DNA of 64,000 nt, from positions 35,509 to 99,508 of the forward strand of contig JAKUCV010004521.1 in NCBI GenBank assembly GCA_028386065.3, in the 5' to 3' direction. The stretch comes from Turnera subulata. Its lineage: Eukaryota; Streptophyta; Magnoliopsida; Malpighiales; Passifloraceae. Shown here piece by piece: positions 21,032 to 32,876 of this stretch. Position 1 is the first letter of the stretch. Every line of letters starts with the position of its first letter. Made by a program: the position numbers and the translations under genes. The notes under the pieces are model-generated. The model worked only from the letters and a program-made list of their open reading frames with translations. It did no database searches and had not been told where the DNA came from.

Positions 21032-23100
21032 TGGAACGCCCCGACCCGAATTTACCGTACACAGTAAACACAAGCCGGAACTGTGACAACCCAACCCAAC
21101 ATGACCCAGCATACAGTGTAAATAATAGAAATCCGGGCTCAGCAGCCCAAGGTAAAAGCAATAACAATAACTCAACTGGCCCAATGGCCCAATAATATCA
21201 AAAGTAATGCACAGCGGAAGACTTATAAAACTCACACAAACACTGTATGCGACACATGCAAACTATGGATCCAAGCCTGTCCAAGGGATAACGCCGCAGC
21301 CTGTCTGGAATGCACCAAGCCTGTACAACAAACAACTCATCCTACGGGATGAAAGCCCGCAGGTGAGGGGTGAGTCCGAAGTGCTCACCGACGAAGGAAA
21401 GACAATCAATATGAACACTAAAATTACTCAAGTCGAAAACACAGGCTAAACAGCCCAACCAAAAGACTCGACCCAAAATCGGTCCAAGACGAAAAGACTA
21501 AAACAAAATCCAATTATCCAATTTTATCTTTTCTGGGCCCCGTCACGGATAAGCTAGTGGTCAAACCTGGTTATCAACACATTCCGGGTGCCAGACCAAA
21601 TCAGAGAACCCAGGGATCGACATCCCAAAAATACGAACCCAGGGATAAACATCCCAAAAATAACAAACCGGGATAGACATCCCAAGCATAGTCATGCTTA
21701 TCAAGTAACCCAGGTCAAGGCCACCACGAAACAGTCTTAAACCATCGAGTCGTACCACTACCTATCACGTGACAATTATATTATCGTCGTCAAAATCAAA
21801 TCACAGGGATCGACATCCCTAATCAGGATACCGGGATAGACATCCCTATCCAAAATCAAGGATCGACATCCTTGTCTCAATTTATTAATTATTCCATTAT
21901 ACTTAGTGTCAAAACGACTCAGGGATAAACATCCAAAATCCGACTTGGGATAAACATCCCGACCACAAACAAGACCATGGGATAAACGTCCCGAAACATA
22001 CCAACAATGCAATAAGCAACAAAACACAATAACCGAGTAATATAGGCACATATTGAAGGAAATCCATCCTCACCTTGGCCGATTACTCAACTCCGGAAAC
22101 AATGACCGGTCGGACGCCGGCTCCTCGGGAAACTGCCCGATATCCAACCTATACCACAAATCAATATACACTCACATAAATGCAGATAATCGGTATACTA
22201 TGATGCCCAAACTCCGTATTACCCATCCTGGTTCATATCCGTTATTATTATCTTTTACCGAAAATATTTAACCGTACGTATTTCCGAATATAATTTCGGT
22301 ACCATACTTCAATTAAAACTCTCTTTTCAAACTATATTTTCATAAAATAATTATAATTTCCCAAAATTATAATTACTATAATTTTTCTGGAAATTATGTC
22401 ATTTGTATATATATTTTCCAAAACATTATTATTATTTTTTTTCAAAAAACTATTTACCATAATATAATTACTAATTATTATTATATTAGGAAACCATATT
22501 TTCCAGAAAACATTATTATATAAATTTATTTTTCTGAAAATAAATACGAATTATAAATATACATATTTACATTTTCCAAGGTAAAATACTTTTCCAAATA
22601 ATTACATTATCAAAATAATTATATATTTCAGAAATATAAATCATTTATACCATAATTACATATTTTCCAAAAAGTACCAGTTACCATAATTTTACAGGAA
22701 ATTAATAATGTATTTATAATTTTTAGAAATTATATATACAATATTTATCTTTTTCCTAATTACATATAATAACATTTTTCAAAACAAAACATAATTATCA
22801 AGATATATATATATATACAACATTTTCCCTAAAATCATAAATCATACTGTCTATATTTTTCTCTAAGTAAATATATATTTTTTCTGAAAATTAAATACCA
22901 GTAATTATATAAACAGAAAAATACCAACTTAGTTCTGAAAAATCCACGGGAAAATCACGAGCGCGGGAAAACACTCGGATTCGAAAAACGACTCCCGATT
23001 TACCTTGAATTAATTACCCAATATTAATTCAATAGTAAATCACGGTAAAAAGACTTTTACAGTCCCGGTAAAAATAAAAAATTTTACCCGGGCTGTTACA
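21032..23100 (-). repeat. 5' LTR of element 2 (2.07 kb, internally deleted)
   Basis: It keeps the terminal blocks, hairpin array, AG/GT-bounded block (about 22067-22155) and AT-rich stretch. It lacks the purine tract and GC-rich segment, the opposite loss from its partner LTR. Its outer end as read on the plus strand (21032) is TGGAACG instead of TGAAACG. Confidence 0.85.
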
Positions 23101-23105
23101 TATTA

Positions 23106-23523
23106 TTTTTCTTGCCCCTCTTCCTCTGCGTAACAAAAGCACAATGCTGTAATATAATTACAATTACAATTACAATTACAATTACAATCTATATCTATAT
23201 CTATATCTATCTATCTATATCTATACTATATATAAAAGCACTAACCTAGCGAAACGCGAAACAACCAAAAATACTGAAATAACCCTATTTAATAATAATA
23301 ATATAAAATACTATCTACAAAAGCATAAGACAGAAAAACACCAAAATAGCGAAACTACTAAAATACCCTTCATTAATTAAATCACCATACATTATTTTCC
23401 TGCCGCATCTTCTTCTGCGCAACAAAAGCACAATGCTGTATATCTATCTATATTATATATAAAAGTACGAACGCAGCGAAACACGAAACAACCGAAAATA
23501 CAAAAATAACCCTATTTAATAAC

Positions 23524-23592
<69 letters not shown>

Positions 23593-23720
23593 TAGTATCT
23601 TACTCTTATTTAACTGAAACGACATGTCATACAATAATGATTGACATGTAGTTTCTATGTACTATATATAAAAGAACTAACTCAAACAATAGACGAAAAT
23701 AAAAATAACTATATAATCTA
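23106..23720 (+). repeat. Tandem array of Helitron 5'-type ends and microsatellites
   Basis: Sequences of the form TCTATACTATATATAAAAGYA occur at 23220, 23447, about 23654 and 23717, in addition to 16655. Between them are repeated segments (gacagaaaaacaccaaaat, aattaaatcaccatacatta, caacaaaagcacaatgctgt), so units of roughly 220 bp have been duplicated in tandem. (TTACAA)n and (TATCTA)n runs are at 23158-23219 and an (AAT)n run at 23519-23593. Confidence 0.65.
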
Positions 23721-24267
23721 TACTATCTATAAAAGTATGACCTCCCCAAATTGAAAGATTAGAATGCCATTTTATATTATATTAATAATAACTAAATGAG
23801 TTATACATCATACCCTAATGAATTTATTGGAATCCTTAATTTATCCCCGGGGTCTTCCTAATCTCTTCACGAAGGAACGCAGCCTTAAAGAGGTTGTACT
23901 CTGAGTTTGGTATTGCTTTATACTTGAACGTATTCTCATGCTACTATATAGAAGCACCAATTCCAAAAAAGCTGTCAAATTGGCTTAATTATCCTCATTA
24001 ATTAATTATTGACCAAATTATCCTTTACTATATATTATTATTATTGATATAAAAAAAATAGAATTCCGATTACCCTCTACTTTTCTTCTTCATAATAATA
24101 TTTCCGTTTTAAACCCCCATCTTCATAATAATATTTCCGTTTTAAACTCCCAAACGCTCTACATGTAAAAAACTGTAATTTGATCTATCATAAGTTTTTT
24201 TTTTTTTGTTCTCTCTTATATACATGGTATGGATACTAATTAATTACCTTCTGTCAGGCTGTCTACT
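23721..24267. other. AT-rich Helitron interior, no gene seen
   Basis: Left flank of the Copia insertion. The segment 24180-24267 is related to 27799-27950 on the other side, a local duplication. No coding frame is recognised. Confidence 0.4.
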
Positions 24268-24825
24268 TGTTATACAATGAAGTATTTCAAAAGAATATTT
24301 TATTTCAAACTTAACGTTACTTCCAATTCAATGGAATTAATGGAATTAGTGGGGGTATATAATCTCACATGTTTTGAACATTGGTCTTTGGCAACATCTT
24401 TGCATGGTTGGCATTTTAATTTTTTGGTTGTTAGATGGGAGTTACAAAAATTAAATCTCATAATTTTATTACATTTGATTTGTGTCTTAACTCCTGGTTT
24501 TAATGCCTTGAAATTATTACTGGTTTTACCTTGCCTATAAAAGGGGAGCATTGGCTCATTTTTGGAGACACACACCTTGAGTACTAAGAAGATTATTATT
24601 TTCCTCTATTCCTCTCTATTATATCATTAGGTTCTTTGATTTCTCCTCTCCTGTTCTTGAGCTTGCTGGGTTTATTATATTATTCTTGGTAGTTTCTGAG
24701 GTCCTGCCATTATAGGCAGAAGAACCTGTTGAATCCTGGGGGAACTTTGCCATAGGCAAAATATTTCTTTAGGACAGTGCCTAGCACGCCTCAGGTTATG
24801 TGTTATGCTCCAATTTTTTCCAACA
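24268..24825 (+). repeat. 5' LTR of the Copia-type element
   Basis: 558 bp, TG...CA, nearly identical to 27181-27738. It holds a likely TATA box (cctataaaagg at 24533) about 260 bp before its end. Confidence 0.88.
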
Positions 24826-27180
24826 ATCTAAAGGAATATTTTATTGTCTTCTTCTTTAGTTTTCTCTTATGAACGTTGTTCTTACAAAGTTTTTTTTTTT
24901 GTTGTTGATTTATGCTTTTACAAAGCTAATGGTGGAAGAGAAACTAAAAGGTGCAAAGGAGAAACGTTGAGGTTGCACATATGGGGAAAGGAATAAAAGC
25001 TAGCCTGGTGAAAGGTATGTCCTTTAATAAAATTTTGATTACAAGCCTTATGTGAAATCTAATCCTGGTTTAAGTAAAGGTATTTATTCTATTAGTAAAC
25101 GAGCCAAATGGTTTTATTTATATAAATACAAAAGTGGTATGAGAAATGAAAATCCTCCTAAGTCAAAATTTGATTTGGTTTAGGAGATGATGCTAGAGTT
25201 GTGATCATTTCTCGAAAAAATTTGTTTTGTGGCAAATGTGAGTAAATAAAATTATGTTACTCGAGCTTGTCTTATATAAAAATTAAGTGGTGCATTAAGA
25301 TGCTACCATCGTTTCCTCTTACATTCTAGTAAGGGATGAAGAAAGACATGTTTGTCTTTGAGATTCCAGAATTATTAAAATTCTTGCAATAAATAAATTT
25401 TTCTAAAACTCACATTTGAATAAACCTTGGCTCTCATATGTACCTTATGATCATATAAATTAAATTTATATGATATTATTGTGAAAATTCGGGATTAATG
25501 TGTAATTTGGCGTTTGTATAATAAACAAAAATTAATGTGCTTATTAAAGAGCTTTTGTAATCAAGATTTTATAAGAGTTATCATTAGTTGGATAATTTAT
25601 GTGAAATTATTCTTATTCTATATGCTATGGGTTTATTTATATATCTTTAAGAACTGGCTTGAAATTTTTAAAAAATGTGGGGGTTTTTATTTCCTTAATT
25701 TTGAGAAGGAAGAATTATGTGAAAGACATTTTTGAAGCATGTCTTGGTTTTAAAATTGATCAAGTCAAATGAAATTTTGATTGGGTGCTAACTAATTATG
25801 ATTTTTTCGTAAACTCGAGAATTTTGTGAAAACAAAATTGTATATAAAGATGCTTAATTTTAGCACCATAGAATTTTGATGAACCCATACATAATTGATT
25901 GTGTATGGAATAATGATTTTATTCATTTGTGTGGTATAACAATGTAGTTGTTATATTTGTTATCGAAATTTTTTCTTGCTTTAAATTTTAATATATGGTA
26001 AAGCAAATATTGTGTATGGTTTTAAATTTATAAGGGAAGGTGGTAGCTTAATGCTATTATAAATATAGAAACTTCTTAAGAAGTTTGGACACTTTGATGT
26101 CGTACTAGTTTTAGCTAGTGAGTATCCCCTTGTAATATAAATCCTAATTAAAGATTTGATAACTCCGCATGAGTATGCACAAATTGTTGAAAATTTGCTG
26201 CAGTTGTGGGGGAATTAATCCGTCGATATATACACAATCACAAATGTGGTTATGGGGCTGCTTTGTGCAGACATAAAAATTATTTGAGATATACCATAAA
26301 ATTTTGGTATATATTATAGTGGACTTCCATTGTACTAACCGAGTGTACAATGATGTTAAATGAATACTTTAATTCATATGGTGTAAAGTTCACTAATGGT
26401 GGTGCCATTATTTGGCAATTAGCTAATTCAAAATGATTGTAATTAGCTGACAGCCTAAGTAATTGAAATTATCTTAGCGAGTATTTCGTTGTAATAAAAT
26501 CAACATGAGTATGTCTATGCGTTGTGGTTGCAAAGAGGCAATAAACAACATGAACAGAATAAATTCTATTGGGAGAAAATAGACACATATAATTAATACC
26601 TTTTGGTAGAATAGCGCTATTGCAAGATGGAATAAAATTTCCATATATTATGTGAAGTCAGAAGTGATTTGGCCGATCATCTGACAAATCCCCGAGAAGA
26701 GAATTAATAAACGAAACATCGAGGGGAATGGGATTTTGTTATGCCTGATTGAAATTAGTTAGTGATGGTAACCCAACCTGCATGATCGGAGATCCCGTGA
26801 AACAGGTTCATATGGGTATTAACAAGTCACTGATTAATTCTGCTAGTACTCGTGCTTTTGTCCCTTCCTATGGTGTGAGAAATAGTACTAGACTGCATTG
26901 ATCGAGAGGATGAGCTAGACTCTTAATGATCTTCATATCCCTTACGGGTGGTGTATAACTTGCAGTATACAACACTGACTTGCCGAAGTGTTTATCAGTT
27001 CATAGTAACCATTTGTTACACTGATAGACATGGTTTGTTAAGACTTATCGGTCTAGGCTTGGTTCATAGTCTACGGACACCAGGTTCGACGTATTACATT
27101 CTTTAGTAATTAGAACCCAGTGATTTTATCTTTTTATTTATGAGAGGACATTTATATTTCTTTTGAAATATATGGGGGAT

Positions 27181-27738
27181 TGTTATACAATGAAGTATTT
27201 CAAAAGAATATTTTATTTCAAACTTAACATTACTTCCAATTCAATGGAATTAATGGAATTAGTGGGGGTATATAATCTCACATGTTTTGAACATTGGTCT
27301 TTGGCAACATCTTTGCATGGTTGGCATTTTAATTTTTTGGTTGTTAGATGGGAGTTACAAAAATTAAATCTCACAATTTTATTACATTTGATTTGTGTCT
27401 TAACTCCTGATTTTAATACCTTGAAATTATTACTGGTTTTACCTTGCCTATAAAAGGGGAGCATTGGCTCATTTTTGGAGACACACACCTTGAGTACTAA
27501 GAAGATTATTATTTTCCTCTATTCCTCTCTATTATATCATTAGGTTCTTTGATTTCTCCTCTCCTGTTCTTGAGCTTGCTGGGTTCATTATATTATTCTT
27601 GGTAGTTTCTGAGGTCCTGCCATTATAGGCAGAAGAACCTGTTGAATCCTGGGGGAACTTTGCCATAGGCAAAATATTCCTTTAGGACAGTGCCTAGCAC
27701 GCCTCAGGTTATGTGTTATGCTCCAATTTTTTCCAACA
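27181..27738 (+). repeat. 3' LTR of the Copia-type element
   Basis: 558 bp, same length and termini as the left LTR, followed by the CTACT duplication. Confidence 0.88.
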
Positions 27739-27989
27739 CTACTTGCAATTTCGGGTGCCAATAAAGAAGAACTAGGATCTGGGTTGGGTACAATAGAATC
27801 GATCATAAGTTTTTCTTTTCTTTTTAGAAAGTTTTTTTTTTTTGGTTCTCTCTTTAAACATATACATAGTATGAAAGCTAATTAATCACCTGGTATGGAA
27901 GCTAATTAATCACCTTGTGTGTTACACGCTGTGTACTTGCAATTTCGAGTACAATAACTGAAATATGTATGATCGATCTGGCCATATTC

Positions 27990-28350
27990 TACCATAATAT
28001 ATAAGTTTTTACTAGGCTTAGATGAGCCAATGGTTTTTCAAAAAGACCCAAGCTGAACTTGACAAGCAAAATCCTTTCCACAACATCATCAATGCGATCA
28101 ATTGGGATGACATTGTTCTCGTCCAGGTAAGTGAGATCATCAATGAATTCAGTATGATTGAAAGGAAGCATGACCTGATGGGCAAAAGAATAACGCTTGA
28201 CAATTGTAGGGCTGAAAAGAATTCATCAGAGTCCAATATAAAATTGATGGAAAACTGGAGCTGCTAACCATATCAATCCCGGCTTGAATTGGAGCTTGCA
28301 CAGATGGTGAAGTAATCCTGCCGATACCTTGCCAATCCACCCCTAACAGC
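27990..28350 (-). pseudogene. Captured fragment of a GH3 beta-glucan exohydrolase gene, intron retained
   Basis: Minus-strand exon 28269-28350 reads DWQGIGRITSP...AGIDM. A 94-bp intron with GT at 28268 and AG at 28175-28176 follows, then an exon from 28174 reading VMLPFNHTEFIDDLTYL, NNVIPIDRIDDVVERIL and FSLGLFEKPLAHLSL. These are C-terminal-domain blocks of plant glycoside hydrolase family 3 exohydrolases, in correct order. No start, nucleophile region or 3' end is present. The retained intron shows a DNA-level copy, not a processed pseudogene. It lies head-to-head with the HSP70 fragment, inside the Helitron. Confidence 0.75.
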
Positions 28351-28439
28351 TCATTCAAGGCTCCAAAAAATTACCTACAATTGGTGTCTCTTTCTATTTT
28401 TTCCGTTTGTATGTTATATATATACTTATCACGTACTAT

Positions 28440-28607
28440 TGTGTGGGGGTTTATAATAAGGATAGTGACCTAGTGGAAATCATAGCCAATGACCAAGGGA
28501 ATCGGATTACACCCTCCTGGGTTTCCATCATCGACACCGAGAGACTGATTGGTGAGGGTGCAAAGAATCAGGTGGTTGTTAATCCTAAGAGGACCATCTT
28601 TGATGCC
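28440..28607 (+). pseudogene. Captured fragment of a BiP-type HSP70 gene
   Basis: A 56-codon stretch reads [20 protein letters not shown], then [20 protein letters not shown] and NPKRTIFDA. This is the N-terminal ATPase region of HSP70; the [15 protein letters not shown] block fits the ER (BiP) class. The preceding GIDLGTT phosphate loop is absent and the sequence turns unrelated after IFDA, so only one exon piece is present. No promoter or continuation is seen. Confidence 0.75.
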
Positions 28608-29963
28608 AGCTGCCATGGCATATGGTTGGGGCGATCCGCTTGCTTATTAAAACCCGGTTTTAATCTTTTGTTATTTGGGTGCAAAGAATTTGTTTTGTTT
28701 TTTTTTTTAATTTAAAGTTACTCTCTCTCAGGCTTGATAACAAAATAGAAGCATTAATATTGAGGAATGTATCATATTTCTACTATGACTGATTTAACAT
28801 TTAACATACCGAGGGATTGTAGCCGCAATTTCAGGAATATTTGCCAAATTGCTTACAAAACTTTAGGATTGCTACTGTAGTTCTATTAGATGCTAATGGA
28901 GATTTTGCTAATGAAAGAGAGTCTTACAATAAAAAAGTGCCATTGAGACAAGGCAATAAAACAGAGAAACCAGCAAATTACAGAAGAGAAAACTCTAATA
29001 GCTTTCAAAATTCACACTTTTTTTTTCTTTGTAGAATGGATTTGCTTATTTACAAGAAATTCAAATATTCAGTAAAACAGTGAAAAGTCACTATGTTTCG
29101 TCTTGGTCACCTATGACTTAGCTGTACAAAATAGAGACATTGATAATTTGAGGAATAATGAATATATATAAATTGATAATTTATGGCTCTCTAACTATTT
29201 AGAAGACAAGGTTTGATGTTATTTTGTGTCTTTGCTCCATGCAATATAATACTACCTTATAATACATGTCTTCATGACCTAACCTTCTTGTAGTTATTGT
29301 TCTCAAGTTGATTTTTTTTAAAAAAAAATATATAGAGTTCATTAGCTGCGGAAACAATTAATTAACCACCATTATTTTTCTAACCTTTTTTTTTTCTTTA
29401 ATTATTTTCTAAAAATCTACCATACAATTTTTTTTAATCTATCATGCTTCCAGAAAAGCAATAGGACACCTACTATAGCCAACTAACGGAGGAAGAAAGA
29501 GAATTAGTTACTGAAAGAGCTATAAAGAGTAAAAGAAAAAGAAACAATAAGTGATCGAATAACATCGTTTAATAATATAAACTCAAGTGTAAAAAGAAAG
29601 GTTCCATGTTAGTTAAGGCATTATCAACCCCATATCGATATCAAGAATAGTATTTTATATTTATAATTACTTTAAATTATATAAAATTAGCGTCAATGAG
29701 AAATTTAGTTTTACTTTAATTTTTTAAATTTTTACTGCTTTATTATTTTAGGAGCAACTAATATCACCCTTTCTGAGTTGCACAAATTTGAACTTTTTTA
29801 ATGTCTTCGATAAACTTATTAGGAATTGTGATCAAAGTGAAGCACCAAACGGGTAGATCCCAGAGCCAAAGAAGAGAATTGATATTGATGAATGAAAAGA
29901 AAGAAAACAATTCAATTTGCATATAAAGTGAACAAATAATACTAATAAGGAATTGATATTAAT
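28608..29963. other. Helitron interior, no gene recognised
   Basis: AT-rich, with one 80-codon plus-strand ORF at 28841 that matches nothing I know. It may hold further captured intron or UTR sequence. The last 5 bases (TTAAT) are the left TSD of the next LTR. Confidence 0.4.
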
Positions 29964-32876
29964 TGTAACAGCCCGGGTAAAAATTTTGGATTTTTACCGG
30001 ACTGTAAAAGTCTTTTTTACCGTGATTTACTGTTGAATTAATCTTGGGTAATTAATTCAAGGTAAATCGGGCGTCGTTTTTCTAAACCGAGGGTTTTCCC
30101 GCGCTCGCGATTTTTCCATGGATTTTTCGGGCCTAAGTCGGTATTTTTCGGGTCCCAGAATTCTCGGAAAAATCACACTGGAAAATAACTAAGGGGGTAT
30201 TACAGTTACTTTCTGGTCCGGTCAAGACACGACTGCAGGACTGAGTCACGCAGCCGCCTTCCACTGTACAGCCTGTGACTTACCTGTGCGCTTGTGAGCC
30301 TTCTCTGTGTCGCCCGTGCACCTAATTTCCTGCTTATTGAACTTGTGATTTCTGCAAAAACACAAACACCACACAGCCTTTTTCCTTTCCCTTTTCTTTC
30401 TTCTCTTTCTTTTTCTTCCCTTCTTCCTTACCCTTCACCACGTACGCCGTCCTCGCCACCATCGACCATCATCATTCACCTGCACCACCTGTGCCTTCTC
30501 CCTCCTTTCTTCTCGCCGTCGCCGCCAGAGGAGACAGCTGTGAAGGACGCCGCCACCTTTCCTCCTTTCCTCTTCCTCCTTCTCCGGCCTACCTCACCGC
30601 CACCTCACGCCTTCCTCCCTGCCTCGCTCGACGCACCGCAGCTCCTCGTTGTGGACGCCGTGGAACAGAGTCGCAGCGAGTCCGGTTGCGTCTCCAACGA
30701 CTCACGCGACCCGCTGCTGCCAAGTGAAGCCGCCGCCATCTCCTCCCTGCCTTGCCGTCGCCATCCCTTCTGCAGCTCGCCGCCGCCTGCAGCTCCAAGC
30801 AACCGACACCGCCACCGAATTGTTGCTGCTGCAACACCACCTACCACGCCTCACGACCGCCGCCAGCGCCTCGCCTAGCTCCGACTGTCGCTGCCACCGC
30901 GACTCCGGCGACACCACTCGGTAAGTGTCGATGTTGAAGATGATGTAAGTTAAGTCGGGTCGACTTGTCGGGCTGCGGGTTGTGGGCTGTGTTTAGCGGG
31001 CTGTGTTTCGTGAGCTGTGTTTAGTGGGCTGTTGTTTGGGTTAAGTGGTTACGGGTTGGGTTTGATTGTTCTGGGCGTGGGCTGGACACCTGGGCTGGTC
31101 CTGTTCAAGCCTGGGTTGGTTCTGTTCATGCCCTGTCCAATTAAAAAAAATAATAATAAATAATAATAAATGTATAAATATAATTCTGGAAATATAAAAT
31201 ATATAAAGTATGGATTATAATTTTTCTGGGAAATATAAAAAAAAGGGTATATGGGTATATTTTGTAGAAATAAAAGAAGTAACTACTTGATATAATATTT
31301 CTAAGGAATTAAAGTAATTATAACATGATTATGGTAAATGCTTTTAAGGATATATATATAGGAAATAAACAGAGAAATATATATATGTATATTTATAACT
31401 TGTATTTATTTTCAGGAAAAATAAGTTTATATAATTCTATTTACTGGAAATATGGTTTTCTAAAATAATAATATTTGGTAATTATTATTGGTAAGTAATA
31501 TATATCATGGAAATTTTTTTTGGGAAAATACATATATATGATATAATTTCTAGGAAAATTTTATTGTTATTATTTTGGAAAACAAAGTATAATTACTCTA
31601 AAAATATATTTAAAGGAGAGTTTTAATTAAAGTATGGTACCGAAATTATATTCGGATATACGTACGGTATAATATTTTCGGTAAAAAAATGATAATGAAG
31701 GATATGAACCGGGATGGGTTATTTCGCAGTTTTGGCATCATAGCATACCGATTATGTGCATTTATGTGAGTATATGGTTTTGTTGTATAGGTTCGGATAT
31801 CGGGCAGTTTCCCGAGGAGCCGGCTTGGGACCGGTCATTGTCTTCGGAGTTGAGTAATCGGCCAAGGTGAGGATGGATTTCCTTCATTATGTGCATATAT
31901 TACTCGGTTGTTGTGTTTGATGGTTGTTGCACTATTGTTTGTCACATTTGCTGTGGTTTGGTTCGGGATATTTACCCCAGTGTCCTGGTTGTTTCTGGAT
32001 GTCGATTGCTGTGTATTTTGGTATAAAGTATTAAGGATTAAATAATAAATTGTGATAAGGATGTCGATCCTTGATTTTGGATAGGGATGTCTATACCGGT
32101 ATTTTGGTTAGGGATGTTGATCCCTATAATTTGATTTTGATGATGATAATATAATTGTCACGTGGTAAGTAGTGGTACGACTCGATGGTTTAAGACTGTT
32201 TCGTGGTGGCCGTGACCTGGTTTACTTGTGATAAGCATGTCTATGCTTGGGATGTCTATCCCGTGATTATTTTTGGGATGTCTATCCCTGGGTTCGTATT
32301 TTTGGGATGTCGATCCCTGGGTTCTCTGGATCTGGTCTGGCACCCGGAATATGCTGATAACCAGGTCTGACCCCTAGCTTATCTGTGACGGGGCCCGAAA
32401 AAGATAAAATTGGAAATTGGATTTTATTTGAGTCTTTTGGTTTGTTTTATTTTGGCAGTTTTCCTTGTTTTCGACTTGAGTAATTTTAGTGTTCATATTG
32501 ATTGTCTATCCTTCGTCGGTGAGCACTTCGGACTCACCCCTCACCTGCGGGCTTTCATCCCGTAGGATGGATCATTTGTGGTACAGGTTTGGTGCACTCC
32601 AGACAGGCTGCGGCGTTATCCCTTGGACAGGGCCCGGATCCATAGTTTGCATCAGTGTCGCATAAAGTGTTTTTGTGAGTTATTAAGTCTTCCGCTGTGC
32701 ATTTTATTGATATTATTGGGCCATTGGGCCGGTTGAGTTATTATTGTTGTTTTTACTTTGGGCTGTTGAGCCCGGATCTCTGTTGTATACACTGTATGCT
32801 GGGCTTGGTATGGTTGGGTCGTCACAGTTCCGGCACGTATTTACTGTGTACGGTAAATACGGGTTGGGGCGTTTCA
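29964..32876 (+). mobile_element. Solo LTR of the Ty3-like family
   Basis: Single 2913-bp LTR, TGTAACAGCCCGGG to GGGGCGTTTCA, with perfect TSDs TTAAT (29959-29963 and 32877-32881). It carries the pyrimidine tract (about 30370-30430), GC-rich segment ending at a GTAAGT donor-like site (30921), AT-rich stretch, AG/GT-bounded block (31791-31866), hairpin array (about 31960-32310) and the two conserved hairpins (32519-32566). The 194-codon ORF at 30294-30878 is low-complexity and not conserved in frame. Confidence 0.92.

Larger units (their letters stand above)
16755..23100 (-). mobile_element. Non-autonomous Ty3-like LTR retrotransposon (element 2), inverted
   Basis: Same family as element 1, opposite orientation, inserted in the Helitron remnant. 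Perfect 5-bp TSDs TATTA flank it (16750-16754 and 23101-23105). LTRs are 16755-18613 and 21032-23100; the interior (18614-21031) carries the same three antisense ORFs. A related unoccupied sequence near 23360-23400 (aattaaatcaccatacatta then ttttcc) matches the joined flanks and confirms the boundaries. The LTRs are shorter than in element 1 because each has lost a different internal part. Confidence 0.9.
24268..27738 (+). mobile_element. Decayed Copia-type LTR retrotransposon
   Basis: Two 558-bp LTRs (24268-24825 and 27181-27738) start TGTTATACAATGAAG and end TTTTTTCCAACA. Perfect 5-bp TSDs CTACT flank it (24263-24267 and 27739-27743). The 3' LTR is preceded by a TATGGGGGAT polypurine tract. 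The 2.36-kb interior has no long ORF. Near 26640-26740 the plus strand reads SDLADHLTNPREE and then, past stops, a GMGF-like end, which matches the tail of Copia RNase H regions (LADPLTKG...). The LTRs differ at only a few sites, so despite the ruined interior the insertion looks fairly recent; it was probably mobilised in trans. Confidence 0.88.

Noticed and set aside
28841..29083. 80-codon ORF next to the HSP70 fragment as a third captured gene
   Set aside because: No recognisable motif and AT-rich composition; not enough to support a call.
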